Shown one piece after another: positions 1 to 12,160 of a DNA stretch of 64,000 nucleotides. Every line of letters starts with the position of its first letter. Within the stretch, counting starts at the first letter, position 1. Source of the DNA: Callipepla californica brunnescens (Eukaryota; Chordata; Aves; Galliformes; Odontophoridae); assembly GCA_023055505.1 (NCBI GenBank), contig JALIRH010000004.1:14193368-14257367 (forward strand), written 5' to 3'. The notes below the pieces were generated by a model. The model did not search any database and had not been told where the DNA came from. It saw only the letters and a list, made by a program, of their open reading frames with translations. Position numbers and translations under genes: made by a program.

Positions 1-3000
1 TTTTATTTCTGAGATAAAACAAAACCATGACTGCATTTACTATTATTCCTTCTCCAAAAAAGAAACTGGTTTGGGCAATGTAAAAATGCTAATATGGGTA
101 ACATTTGGGAAAATATGGCAGTTGATTCACTGTCTAGCAGGCAGAAAAACATTTATAGTCGAAGTGTGAAGTCACACAAAATAAGACTACAATACTAGGT
201 TGCATATTGCCTAGATTTTAGTCAGTATGACTGGAGGGTTCAAAAGCAAGATTGGCCATTTGCTTCTGTTATGCCATAAATGGGACAGGATTTGATTCTA
301 AAACATGCCGTCCATATCAGAAAGCTTAGGGAATGTTCTGATCCACTTTGGATTTTCATCATGGGAATCTATGTAACTTCAGGACTCCATCTTTCTTTGC
401 ACAGGACTGGGCAACCAGCAATCAGAAAAGCCAGTTTCCCTAGTGATTTGACTATGAGTCAAAGCATGCAGGGCTGCTGGTTTATTTTCTGCTCTCAGTT
501 TGTAACTGCCACAAATCTGTCTAGCTGTACATTAGTGTGAAGATTGATACTCCAAACCAAGTGCTTTTGATCAGCACAAAGAGCTGATCAAAGAACTACT
601 ACAACACTCTTCGCATTGTAGTGATCTACATGTGAAGTTTTGTGTTTCACTCCATTAATATGGAATCTGCTCCACATTCCACTCTGATTTTTCATTATTA
701 TTTTAGGATAGCAATTCATTTCATCTTGAAACTTTTTATGCTGTTTGATGAGCCTATTCTCATCAGGCTAGAAAACTCAGGGAAAGAATACATCTTGCTT
801 TGGTTAGACTTACTGAGAAAATGAGATTGCTCTTCGTAAATAAAGGGGATATCTCAAAGCCTAGGGATCTTGAAAACCCACAGAAGCTACAGTTGCTCAG
901 CACCTACAGCTCCCCCTCCAGGCAGCAGAGCTCCATGTAAAGCCATGCATACACAGTCTTCCATTACTCTCTCAATGTGACTCATCTCTTCTCTGAGAAT
1001 GGTGAAATTTTACTGTTTAGAAACAGAGATAAAGATGTGAATATAAATATCTGTTTATCATTTAAAGAGCAAAGAATAGGCACTGATTGAAATTACTCTG
1101 GTGTACATCTGAAATAACATTATAGAAATTAGATCAGGATGTGCTCAAATTCAAAATCAAACTGGTAGTCAAATAAATTATTTCATTGTTAATAAATGGA
1201 GAGAAATGGTAATGGTAGCCAATTTTTTGACAGAACCAACTTGAATTTGTTTCGTCTTTTGAAATAGAGCATAATAATTGCATTCGCAGGAGCTGGCTGA
1301 GACTGGGCAGTCAATTCACAGGTGGAAGAAACATCTGACAAATCTCTTTTAGCAGGGAAGCCGCCAGTGCATGCACCTGGCTTTTTTTGTTGGAGTCATT
1401 TCCATCTGCTTAAAGCACTGCTACAAAATGATGGGCAAAAATAAACAAGGAACAAAGCATGCAGGAATTTAAGCAAAAAGAACGTCTTGCCTAGGTTTGG
1501 GAAAGGCTAGGGGCCTAGCACTTTCCCAGCAGTGAAACTGGTGAAAATGAAGAATTTATGGGAATTTTATCTGCATTTTTCATGTTTTTCTACTATTTGT
1601 TATTTGTATTTCAGCAGTCCTGAGAACCACATTGTTGGACAAAAGCTGCATTCTTTAGGGATTTTAAAAATGCAAACAGAATTCTGGGTCTAGTTCCAAG
1701 GAGTTAATATACAGTGGCTTGTAAACATTTGCAAATATGTCAAGCTCTTGCTAACGATACTTAAGAACTGACAACTTTTGCTGTACAAGCCACGCTCATA
1801 GGCAAAGTAAGTGTGGTGTACCAAGAGCTGCTGGCCTTACTAACTGACATAATTAACTGTCCAGAACACAACATAAGTGCTCAGGGACAAGAGATTAGAG
1901 TGTATGATGAGGACTGATTAGGTGGAGAAAACAAGAAAAAAAAAAAAAACAAGAAAAAAAAAAAAAACAACAGTGGTCTTTAGCACAATAAAGCTACATC
2001 TCCTACTACAATTGCTTCTTTAAACAGTTTTAATTAATTAATTTTTCTAGATAAAATGACAATAGAAACAACAAAAAATATAACCCGAACTGAGAATAAA
2101 CCTGTGTTCTCCAGTGCTGATCCAAGTTGAATCTACTGAAAATCTCACAAAATGGGCAAAAGAACTGGCTCACTGCCACTCAGAATGCCAGGCAGATTCT
2201 TAGTCCTTGTCCTGTTGGGCTATTTTTCATGCTTCATGCATTTCTTACTGCTGAAATAGTCTGTTGACAGCCAGAAGCAGCCACTGTGCCTAATTCTTTA
2301 GTCCCTTTGCCAGACTGGCAAGGGGTGAATCCAGCTCTGGGCCTATAAGCTGAAACAAAACACTATAACTTACACCAATTTGCTGTCATGCTTGTCAGAT
2401 TGCTCCAAGTTATGCATCGTACATTTTATATTTCATCCTGTTCTGCCTACTCATTTTTTGTATTGTACTCTGTGTGTGGAAGACAGTTAATTGCCACTGA
2501 AGAGTCCTTCCAGACAAGCTTTCCTACTGTTCCAATTTCTGATCCTCTGCTCAGAAAGAAAGGAGAGAGCCTCAAGCTTCTTGGATTTGAAGAAGACAAT
2601 ATCGTACATTTATAATAAGGAAAGGAAAAGGGAGCAGAAAGGAAGGAAGTCTAAGCTACTGAGAGTTACTGCTTGCAGCAAATGCTCTCTCTTTCCTCTT
2701 ATCTCCTCTTAGCAATGTTTAGCAATACTTGGCTGCTAACTTGAAAATCCCTTACTTTTTGGATGAAGTAGATTATAACCAGGTGTCCAAGCTCTTGACT
2801 TGAACAACACTGGGAAATTAAGAGCAAAAATTATCCCACACTTCACTAAAATGTGGAATAAAGTAGATATTTCTACGGACACTAACTGTAGTTGCCTGGA
2901 GATGCTTTAGAATACATGTGTTGCCCCTATTTTTTAACCAATATAAACCCTGCTTTTATATAAGGGTAAAGTAACTGCTATGTTTTGACAGAAAGAGACA

Positions 3001-3385
3001 GTTTTGGTTTTCCTATACTCCTGAATAATCTACATATTAACTCTATACTTCAGTATATCTCTGAAAACATTTCACCCCAATTTTGCTTCACTTTCTCTGT
3101 ACAATAGGAGTTTTAACACTCATGATGAGAAAAAAAAAAATCTTGGTTTTACTAAATAAAACAAAATTCAAGCATGTCGTAGTCTGAAACATTTCCTTAT
3201 GGACTTCATAATGGATTGGCAGATATGAAGGTAGATATTTTTAAAACGTGCATTTCTGTTCAAGCCCCTCTGACTTATGACTGTGCTGTACACATATAGA
3301 AGGAGGATGATTAAATGGCTGAAGATATTGACTACAGTTTGGAACATGACATAAGAAATGCCTTTCATTCAACTCTAGCTAATGT
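1..3385. other. No gene recognised; AT-rich single-copy DNA
   Basis: I see no splice-bounded open frame, RNA gene or interspersed repeat that I recognise here. The open stretches on either strand are short and have the composition of translated AT-rich non-coding DNA. The only structured piece is an A-rich tract at 1934-1971, listed separately. Confidence 0.5.
1934..1971. repeat. A-rich low-complexity tract
   Basis: Two runs of about 14 adenines are separated by a CAAG-type spacer, forming a short direct duplication. It looks like slippage-derived low-complexity DNA. No retroposed body was recognised next to it. Confidence 0.85.
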
Positions 3386-3914
3386 ATGTAAGTTTATCTT
3401 AATATAATGCTTCCTATTTATTTGTATGGAAATTACAATAGATTAAAAGAGCACAAATTCTCAGCTACAAAAATCTGTTTCTCAAAATAGTCACCTCTGT
3501 TAGCTATGCATTTTTTCCAGTGATGAACAAGAGCCCGCTTGCCAGGCTCAAAAATATCTGCATTAGCAGAGGTGACCTACTGTCATTGCTGCTGAAACAT
3601 ATCACTCACCACCTCACTGTGCTCACATCCACTACTTGGTCTTCATAAACATACAGTAAGTGTCTGTGAAGTGTCAATGGGAACAATTTTTCCACACAGA
3701 GGAATTCAGTACAGCGCCTTTTCTTTGTATGCACTTTCATGTCAGATATCATTTTGTCAGATTCCCCTCCACTGCCATCTATGTTGTGATCACATGGTAA
3801 CAAAAATGTAATAGAACATTAGCAGGAAAGTTCAACCTCTACTGCCATACCACCAACCTCTCATGTTGTGGGCCAGTGTAATAAAATAGTAGGAATTACG
3901 AGAGCAGCACTCAC
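3386..3914 (-). mobile_element. Galluhop-type mariner, internally deleted copy
   Basis: A DNA transposon of the Tc1/mariner superfamily lies on the minus strand. The right end (about 3886-3914) and left end (about 3386-3420) both resemble the Galluhop terminal inverted repeat, with the AGGxATTAC and GCTTCCTATTTATTT blocks. Reading leftwards from 3803, the frame encodes the N-terminal helix-turn-helix part of a mariner transposase, with the block DVSTVRW ending at 3606. Shortly after it, near 3475-3540, the frame matches the transposase C-terminus (KKCIANRGDYFEK). The central catalytic DDD region is missing, so the element is about 530 bp instead of about 1.2-1.3 kb and cannot code for an active enzyme. 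Family assignment is from memory of the avian element. The ends are mutated, so exact boundaries are uncertain by a few bases. Confidence 0.85.
3606..3803 (-). pseudogene. Mariner transposase N-terminal fragment
   Basis: This is the open frame inside the deleted mariner. It begins in the 5' part of the transposase and carries the N-terminal DNA-binding helix-turn-helix region. Recognisable blocks are KKRRCTEFLCVEKL, HRHLLYVYEDQ and DVSTVRW. It stops where the internal deletion begins, so residues that bind metal and cut DNA are absent. It can only be a relic. Any function would be limited to binding the inverted repeats, which I consider unlikely. Confidence 0.75.
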
Positions 3915-4401
3915 TCCATGTATGAAGCCTTAGGTGGTTATAGAAACTGGCAACTTGAACCAATAAAAGAGGTCTTTGAAGTGCTGGATATTCTCTGTCC
4001 TTTGTCAGTGCTATGACAGGTGAATCAATATTTAAATTCCTTCTCTATTAAAATCAGTAAGAGCCCTCAGATTACAATCATATCCTCCCTGATATCTTTA
4101 AAAAATCAAATGGAAAGGAAAATGTACTTTATGTTTCATGCAAAGACGACTTTTGTTTTGTAAATGTTTCAGTTGCTAATTCTTCATCCAGAATCATAAT
4201 CCTGTTTTACACATCACAGTTAGCAGTACAGAAGTCTGGGGTTTGCATTCAGAGGATTATGACTTTCAGAGAAGTAAAGGAAAAGGAAAAGGAAGGGAAT
4301 AAAGTATGCAACTCAAGACCTGTCCTCATGCAAATATATGCAGAAATAAAAGCAAGATTTCACACATACACAATATAGGTAAAATATATATTCAGTATTC
4401 T
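3915..4401. other. No gene recognised
   Basis: AT-rich sequence between the mariner and the first exon-like block on the minus strand. I see no repeat family or RNA gene in it. Confidence 0.5.
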
Positions 4402-4574
4402 CTAAGATATCAAGAAAGCAAGTGGGCCCAGGTCCCACTCAGGCCCATCACTATCTTCAGAATTTTTTGAAAAAAGGACAGAATACTGTTCAAGTTTCCA
4501 AAAAGTTTTATAACTTCTGATAAAACACTTTGAACTACTTTTTGAGTCTGTGCCACATAAGAACCACATGTAAC
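4402..4574 (-). other. Candidate minus-strand terminal exon (unproven)
   Basis: Read on the minus strand, an AG acceptor (just above 4574) is followed by an open frame that runs to a stop at 4402. The peptide is not low-complexity and contains TDSKSSSKCFIRSYKTFWK. The block at 4742-4907 ends one base into a codon, and this one starts with the two bases needed to complete it, which leaves a 167-bp intron. I recognise no protein family. No minus-strand AATAAA stands out downstream. Chance exon-like pairs are expected, so this is a weak candidate. Confidence 0.15.
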
Positions 4575-4741
4575 CTAATGTGCAAGCAACGGCAGATCTA
4601 ACCTGTCTCAGTTTTGATGATTTCAATTAGGAAGCACATTTCTACAGCCATATTCACAAGAATATCAAAAACAAAACAAAACACAAAAAATCTCATCATG
4701 CAGTATTGAACGTATTTAAGAAAAAAAAAAGAACATTGTAC

Positions 4742-4907
4742 TGATCTTAAATATTCTCTGAAAAATCTGACAGGTAGAAAGAAGATTATCCTCTAACTCA
4801 TTAAGCATATTCATTGTAGGAGATAAAGGGTTTGGAAAAAGAACATGGCAACATTCTGATTCTTCTAAAGTACTATTGCTGTTCATGAAAACAGTCTTCA
4901 AAATTTC
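4742..4907 (-). other. Candidate minus-strand exon (unproven)
   Basis: On the minus strand, a TTTTTACAG acceptor lies just above 4907, followed by 55 open codons. They include LFPNPLSPTMNMLNELEDN, which looks like a loop followed by a helix. The donor at 4741 (GTACAA) is poor. Its phase fits the blocks above and below. No family recognised. Confidence 0.17.
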
Positions 4908-5672
4908 CTGTAAAAACTGCCTTGTTACTTGAATTCTTGTTGCTGTGCTGAGGAAGTATTTGACAGTTAATCTCTTGGTTTCAAAACCTTAGACCGTGGT
5001 CGTAGCCCTCTTTAGAGTGTCAGAATGACAGAGAAGAGGAACTAAATTGTGCAGTGCATTGCACACACACATCTCACAGAAAAGAGGACTTCCTACCCAT
5101 TTACACTACTACTCTGTCCTTCACCATGACTTCATGTTTCCTGCTCCTTAGTTTATAACTGTAACTGCAATTTCTACATGTTATGGCTATGTAATGTGGA
5201 TGTTTAAAATGCAGAGCAGCAACTCATTTTGACTGTTTCTATTCCACACAGCCAGCCGGGTCATTACAAGGCTTAAATATAATTTCTCTTATGCGGTAAA
5301 GAGAGTATTTGATTATAGGTATACTTGTAATTAAGCCCAGAATTAAAAGCCAACCAATTACATGTGCCCCGGTCTCTATTCTCTATTTCTTTTTTCCAGT
5401 GAGTTATTGCAAGTTAATGTATAGTGATAAATCACAGTGTAGAACTTCAGCTAATGATCCTTCCATCATCTGCATTCACTGATAATATTGTTCCATTAAA
5501 AATACAGATACTATAGACTCTTCCATGACAAATGGTATCTGACTATAGTTTACAGGAAAATTTGCTCTGTATTTTTTCCTGGCAAAGCATATAAACAAGT
5601 TTATACTATTTAGCATGACTATTGTTTGTTGATTTCAAATTATAAGGAAAAATAAATCAGAACTAATCTCAC

Positions 5673-5739
5673 CTAGTCCACAGTTTTGTTCTTAATGGCA
5701 ACTAGCATTGCACTCTGGAGTTGTCTCTCTTTATCACGG
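5673..5739 (-). other. Candidate minus-strand exon ending in TAG (unproven)
   Basis: A TTTTTAG acceptor and a good GTGAGA donor bound 67 bp. The only long frame contains RDKERQLQSAMLVAIKNK and fits the phase of the block at 6931-7109. Its last codon before the donor is TAG, so a product would end here. The block is therefore a terminal exon, a degraded exon, or chance. Confidence 0.15.
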
Positions 5740-6930
5740 CTAAAAATCAAGTGGATTCACCTTTGAAACACTTTACAATGATATTACTCAAATTTTACTG
5801 AATGATTAGGAACTACAGGAGTTAAATCATTATTTCATATTAGGTAAACTCATTACAAATATATAATTTTCTTGAATAATTTCACAGGTACACAGAGCTC
5901 TAGTTCAGCAAAAGACAGCCATGCTGTCTTTAAAACCATAAAAAAAATTGGAACTTTTCAAAATTGCCTTATTTCTCTAAGCAAATAAATAAGATCTGTT
6001 TATAGAGTTTCTAATTTGTAAATTTGAATATATTTATATTTTTATTAAACAAAACTTTGTATATAGCATATACCCAGAAATGAATATTAACAACAAAATA
6101 AGTCACCCACTTTATTCCTTCATAACTCTAAGAGATCAGTTAGTAAGGTACTGTGTTCTACTACAACTTAGAAGGACATGTGAATCCAATTAGTTATCTA
6201 TTTAAAAGTCTTAGCGTAAAACAGACATCCAAACAGCAGAATTACTTCTGCTTACAAGTTGAAGATGTTTTTATGTTTTGAATCCAAAATGAGAAACAGC
6301 ATTTCAAAAGATATTTTGAAGTCATATTTGAATATCTTAATGACTGCTACACTCCAAATATCTTCTAATTTACCCCTTCGAGCTGATATTTATATACAAT
6401 GTATGTACAACTGGCAAGCTCTCTAACACCCTCATAGGTATCAGAAGGAAACATTTGGTGTCATAATTTTCAGTGGAAAATATAACATGGATACTTGAGA
6501 AAAGATGCTTGTTTATCACAACAAAAAAACAGCATGCTATGAGCCCAACCCGTATTAACTAGGCCACTTTAGAAGTCTCAGTAGAACAAGAAAATACTAG
6601 TTCCTCTAAAACTGGGATAAACTGAGAAAAATAAAGATGTTCTATGTAATTAACCATGGATAATCATACTGAAAATAGAAATTTTGAAACCACTCCAATT
6701 CCAAAAGAAGTTTTCAACCTTTAAGATAAATATTGCAAATGGGAAATCACTTTTCTGAGTATGAAATTCAAAAAAGCAGTCAAAACACAAAAATAGAGAA
6801 AAATATCAACAAAGGAACTGTATGTGTGATGTGCTAGAAATAGTACCAGGCTAAGCTGAATTAGGGCTTGCTATTTACTATCTGAAGACAAGTGTGATCT
6901 CCAGAATTGCTAGGTTAGCAACTTGCAAAC

Positions 6931-7109
6931 TGTTCCAGTTGCCTGGTTGCTATCACATCTGTAAAGATTTTAGAGGATTTATAGCAGATATGTAGAACAT
7001 TTTGAAAAGTCATCACTGCACTTAGTTTTCTGGAATAAACAAAGTCCGTGAAGCTAACATGGCAATTAGAATGAGCACTTCCTTTTAGTTCTATATAATT
7101 TTTCCACAA
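6931..7109 (-). other. Candidate minus-strand exon (unproven)
   Basis: On the minus strand, a TACTAAT branch-like motif and a TTTCAG acceptor precede 59 open codons. The frame includes SFTDFVYSRKLSAVMTFQN. The donor (GTTTGC) is weak. The start phase matches the end of 7369-7413 and the end phase matches 5673-5739. No family recognised. Confidence 0.18.
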
Positions 7110-7368
7110 CTGAAACATGATTAGTAAACCACAAACACCTGGTGCAACAAGGCTAGGCAAAAAAAATGGCTTGCCTGAATGCATCCCTATCTTTTCTATT
7201 GTTCCACATTCTAGCTTCTTGTGAGTGCAGAGCACCATTCTCATTTCTCATCACCTGTTATAATTCAGAAATTTTTATAATGGCTTTACAGAGAAGGAAT
7301 CTATTTCTATTTGTACTTTATACTAATGGAAGAAGGCCGTCAGAAGGATGAGGAATCAAAAGTCTTAC

Positions 7369-7413
7369 CTTTGTCCTGTAACGGCAGAATGGTTTTACTT
7401 TCATGCAAATTAT
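7369..7413 (-). other. Candidate short minus-strand exon (unproven)
   Basis: This is a 45-bp block between an ATTTCAG acceptor and a strong GTAAGA donor on the minus strand. Two frames are open. The frame that joins the neighbouring blocks reads IICMKVKPFCRYRTK. The acceptor tract overlaps an (AAAT)n microsatellite, which weakens the case. Confidence 0.18.
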
Positions 7414-7416
7414 CTG

Positions 7417-7441
7417 AAATAAATAAATAAATAAATAAATA
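7417..7441. repeat. (AAAT)n microsatellite
   Basis: About six uninterrupted AAAT units. Confidence 0.95.
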
Positions 7442-8562
7442 GATGAGTAATGATCCTTGAAAACAAAATTGACAAGTTTTTTTGTTTTTGTTTTTTTTCA
7501 AAGCTCACACACATTGAAAAGCAAACTATTAGAAAGTAAGAAATTTATTGTATAGGTTTCCCCTATATATCATTTTCATAAGCCTGGTAGGACAGTAATA
7601 GTACAGAACATTTATTATTATTACTTTTTGTTTAACTCTTTATTTTTGTCAAGGTTTGAAAGCATTAATTCTCACTGATAGTCCTAATCTTGTGGGGGAT
7701 TAACAGGAAGAAAAGGCTTGCTTTTACTTTTTAACTACTGTCGCAAAGAGAGATTAGTTTCTTCCAGTTTAAAGTGAAGTTCCAGCAGCAAATTAAAATG
7801 CAAGAACTTTCTACCCTGCCATCATAATTATAAGTACGTCCCCCAGATTACACTTTCTACAAAGCTGAGCTCTCTGATTCAGTTTGTGGCAATTAGTAAA
7901 CTACGCAAATGGAGCCTTTGTTCAGTTAAATTGTCCGGGTGCTGCTTTCAGGAACAACCAGAGCTGAATCTTCTTTGATAAACTAAAACCATGTGATATG
8001 TACATTAATGTTTTAGTGAGGATCAAGGGTGTAGTCTTGAAACAAACTGACTGCGTCCAGTCATAGAGCATCAGCTTGCCTCAGAGAACAGTCCCTGAGC
8101 ATACACATTTTATTACTTTTGGGTGAAACTATACTGAAATATGTGCATACCTACAATATCTGATGCGCTTCAGTAATTAATCCACAAAATCCCTGGTACT
8201 AGAACAAAGCTAGTCCAAAGCAGTTACCCTCTTACCCCACAAGACCTATTACAGATATCCATTCCTCCTTAAAAACACTCTACAGATCCTTTTATGCCAT
8301 ACTAATAAAGCCATAGACAAGGATGACATAAATGGTCTCTTGCTTGCTGCAAACTCTATTCCCCTGAATTTGCTCTAGAAATATCTAATTGTGTTGAAAT
8401 AACAGATTTCATACCAATACTGATATCAAAAAATGACCTTTATCAGGATCTAAAGAATGGTGAGATAATTAAGCACTGTAAGCCTTTCAGCCAACAGTGT
8501 TATCAGAAATATTTTACTGTACAGAAAGAACTCAAATTCAAGGTTAGCCATATTCTTATTAC
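7442..8562. other. No gene or repeat recognised
   Basis: AT-rich DNA without a recognisable repeat. If the flanking minus-strand exon candidates were real, this would be their intron. Confidence 0.4.
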
Positions 8563-8734
8563 CTTACATATAACAAATACAACATTAAGAATCCCCAGTC
8601 TGTGCTGGTGATAAGTTAAAACTTTTTCAGTGAGGACTGAACATTTTCTATGCAGTTGTATGTAAAATTTCATGGCTTGAAGGAAAGGTAATGGGAAGTA
8701 TCTTTTTATATGACATGTATATTCTAGTTCAAAA
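8563..8734 (-). other. Candidate minus-strand exon (unproven)
   Basis: This is the best single minus-strand exon candidate in the first 10 kb. On the minus strand it runs from a TTGTCTGCAG acceptor through 57 uninterrupted codons to a GTAATA donor after AAG. The other two frames are closed. The peptide includes FPLPFLQAMKFYIQLHRK and looks helical and mixed-charge, not low-complexity. It starts with one base completing a codon and ends on a codon boundary, compatible with 7369-7413. I do not recognise the protein. Confidence 0.25.
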
Positions 8735-9263
8735 CTGCAGACAATATCAAACAATTGGAGATAAACAGTTTCTTGTCATGTTTTCTCTTTTAAATCTAAT
8801 GTTCCCACTATGTTCCTTTCACACAAGAAACCGATTAAACACCTTTTGTTTGACTGACATTCTCAAAATTTAATAAAAAAGCTCCAGCTTACCTAAGGAT
8901 TTAATCAACATGAAACAGAAAGGCAGAAATCAAACTGCCGGTACTATATTAAATACAGACATCCTCTAACTTTGCCCTTGATGATCAATGCACAGTTAGA
9001 TAATTTTCATGCTTGTAGCAAGTTATTTATTTTGGGACTTACAGAACTACAGATGCTGTGCATAGGAAAGGCTCATGGAACATCTTAGCTGAATGTGCAA
9101 CTATAGTCTACATCCTACATTCTGACAAAATCACACACACCTGGGCAGAATCCTTGTGGTCTTTTTTCCTTGTGGGCTAAAGGTTTACTATTCTTTTCAA
9201 GCTTCAGATCAAATAAAAAGCTTGCTTAAAGCAGACTTGCTTACCAGCTGCATCAAGTCAAGC

Positions 9264-9308
9264 TAAAAAACAAACAAACAAACAAACAAAAAAAAACAAA
9301 CAAAAACA
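9264..9308. repeat. (AAAC)n microsatellite
   Basis: AAAC units interrupted by a run of A. Confidence 0.95.
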
Positions 9309-9348
9309 CCCAGTTTTCAACCAGGCTACTCAGATACTCAAGAAGGAC

Positions 9349-9370
9349 TTATTATTATTATTATTATTTT
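9349..9370. repeat. (ATT)n microsatellite
   Basis: About seven TTA/ATT units. Confidence 0.95.
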
Positions 9371-9400
9371 AGTATTTATCCCTTCTCAAGGGTTTAGTGT

Positions 9401-9421
9401 AAAAAAAAAAAAAAAAAAAAA
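9401..9421. repeat. Poly-A run of 21
   Basis: An uninterrupted homopolymer. No retroposed body or target-site duplication was recognised beside it. Confidence 0.95.
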
Positions 9422-10977
9422 GAACGATAACAACTTTACAGGTACAAAAATGATACCTGCAAGCATCAAAAGACCTTCAGCTCTCACAGTTTACATAAAA
9501 TTACTTGGACTCCTCAAATTAAGAACTATCCTGACCAAGGGACTAACTCTATTCCATTCTTGTAAGAGCTGAAAATTTCTGACCAGCCCCAGGTTCACAG
9601 TATTCAAAAGGAAGCAAGGTTCTCTCTTCTTCCCTCTAAATCAGGTTTATTGAACACACCTGAAATCTATTTTGAAGGTGTTATATTTTGTTATATTTTA
9701 ACGATCCTGAATGCAGTAGAGTGGAAATGATTTAATACAGACTAATATTAAGCAGCCGCCTGACTCCCCAGCTGTTAATCGCCATGTTTCCTAAGTGATC
9801 ATTTCTCTGAGTAGCTAAGGTGATATGTAGTATCAGAAATGGCTAATAAACCTATAATTGTTGCACAAACTCTTCACTTTTATTTTAATATATATATATT
9901 CCCCCAGAAACATGCACATGTGTGTAAGATCCTGTGGCAGAAACAAGGGTTGAAAAACATCCTAGTGAATAAAGATTTTTGTCTCTAGGCCATTAGTAAA
10001 TGATTTTTCATAATGCAACTCTAAACGCTAGTTCTAAAGTTATTTTCTAAACCAGTTTTGGAGCAAGGGCTATAGGACTGACTTCAGAATTAGCATTTAG
10101 GTAACCAGTCATGACAGCTTAGGCAGTTGTTTTTTCCTTTTTTCTCCTCCACTAGTGGGCACTCCTGCACAGAGAAGGCATTTTATATTTTGAATGCATT
10201 TGAAATCATCTGAGACAGCAGAACTCAGCTACTTCCACGAGAGCTGTGATATTATTATGGGACCATAAATAACATCTACTGCACTTTCAAGGTTGCCTGA
10301 AACAGGAATATGGAAGCTATAGCCAACTTGGAAACCACTGAGAGACTTCTCAAACATGTTAGGTCTCATGCTGAACAAATAAACCTATTTTTGTATTCGA
10401 AATTTGCAATGGAACTCTGCAGGGAAGAAAAAAAAAAAGAAGAAAAAGGTTCTTGCAGGTCTTAGTGACAGGAAGCTTGACTCTCTTTTCTCATCTAGTC
10501 AGATTTCAATGACTGTGAGTTTAACCACAAAATTTGGAAAGCCAGGGAGAAGCTTCTTTGAAAAAATGTAGCCAAATGAACCAAGAAAAACACCCCCAGA
10601 AGAGCTGGAAGAGTTTCGCTGGCAACTATGAAATTCAATCTAAACTGTGTTCTACCCCTACATCTTGAGGAGAGTGCTTCAGAAAAGTTAATGATCTGTA
10701 GATGATACTGTCCAAAGAAATTCTCCTTGCCAAAAAAGGCCATCTCATTTCCAGTAAATCTGAGATCAGTCCAATAGATTTATATTTAAAAGACTGTTTT
10801 TTAAAAAACAGATCTCTGAGTGCATCACCAAAGGCAACACAAAGTTAGATCTTTTGGATGCACAGATGCTTTGTGCCAACATAAGCCCATAATGGGAGAA
10901 GTCGTATTATAGATTTGATAGGACAGATTTTTTTATTCCTGATGAAAGTTCTAGATGCGTGACAAAGCCTATGGTAG

Positions 10978-11001
10978 TTTTGTTTGTTTGTTTGTTTGTT
11001 T
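10978..11001. repeat. (TTTG)n microsatellite
   Basis: About six TTTG units. Confidence 0.95.
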
Positions 11002-12052
11002 CCTATCTATTCTATTGCTACCACTTATGAAGATCAAGTATTTTGTTCACCAATTGCTTGTGTATTGTCATTATTTTACTCAGGATCATCAGCCATCATG
11101 AACTGTTTTATAAACACAGTGGCATTAAGGACCAGGGATCAGTACTGAAGTATTGATTTTTGTGTTATACTGTTATTCAGTTCATTTATTAAGGGTAGAA
11201 CATTTGGCTACTAAACTGGTAAAGGAGCTCAGCAGCTGTTCACAGATAACACGAATGTAGATGCCCACTCAATAAATTTTCCTTATCAGCAGTAGATGTC
11301 TGTCCAATAGCAGTGTATTTTTACAGCTGTGCAATCAAAAGATGTCTGTAATGCCTATACTTGAGACTTGCATGAATCAAGGAAGAAAGAATATTAACTT
11401 GCCTGGAGCCCAAATGTAAGCGTACTAAGCTACTGTAATGAATGTATTTTGAAACAATGTGATTGCATGTCCAGGAACACTATATAAGCACTTTGCATAA
11501 ATATCTGAGCACTGTGACCTCCAAAGAAGGCAAACAAGAACTTGTACAGCTGCATTCAGCCAGCAGAGAAAAATGCAGGCAACTATACAGCAATTTGCAA
11601 GGTGAAGAATAAAGAGAACAACGAGCACAAGAGACTGCAAATGAGCAGGATATCTTCCTGAATGCACAAGAAGAACAACTAGCAAAATCATACACAAGAT
11701 AAGCTGCACTGGGAGTAGACAGTCTTCCATTTGGATGGAGCTCAAACAATGCAAAAACACCACACTTAAGTGAGGAGAGATGGAAAACAAACAAACAAAG
11801 AGCTTGTTCCTCTTCTGACTATTCTCATAGAAGAGCTCTAAAGCCCCCTCACCTTGACCTATGGAACACCAAGGACCTCAGCTGTCAGTCCTAACTACCC
11901 AGCATCATCTCTGCAGGACTATATCCTAAATTAGTGATAACTGTGCACAGTAAAAACTTAACACTTGTAAGAAATAACCACTGACACGAATAATCCATTT
12001 TTCTTTGCAATCTGAAAATATAGCTTAATGTTAAAATTGGCTTAATCTGTAA

Positions 12053-12160
12053 AGGGTGGTAAGATTCAATCTCTACTACCATACCACCTATATACGCCTC
12101 TGATGTCATGGACCAACATCATGAAATGGGAGGCATTACGTCGAGTGCAGCCCTTGTGTA
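12053..12160 (-). mobile_element. Galluhop-type mariner, 5' end fragment
   Basis: The last 108 bp of a second mariner copy lie on the minus strand. The right end resembles the Galluhop inverted repeat (GGAGGCATTACGTCGAGTGC followed by AGCCCTTGTGTA). The inner part shares TCTACTxCCATACCACC with the copy at 3386-3914. No transposase sequence and no partner inverted repeat are found to the left, so this is a truncated solo end. Confidence 0.8.

Larger units (their letters stand above)
8735..12052. other. No gene recognised; simple repeats only
   Basis: Contains the A-rich and TTTG repeats listed separately. The stretch 11425-11794 is purine-rich on the plus strand, which leaves two overlapping stop-poor frames on the minus strand. 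No splice or family evidence supports either frame. Confidence 0.45.

Noticed and set aside
9253..9270. 18-bp minus-strand microexon (LDLMQL) between an AG and GTAAGC
   Set aside because: The acceptor tract is an (AAAC)n simple repeat, and the phase does not fit the neighbouring blocks.
11480..11490. TATATAAG box as a promoter
   Set aside because: Isolated motif in AT-rich DNA with no transcript evidence or initiator context.
11425..11794. Two overlapping 100-plus-codon frames on the minus strand
   Set aside because: Explained by purine richness of the plus strand removing stop triplets. No splice or family support, and both frames cannot be real.
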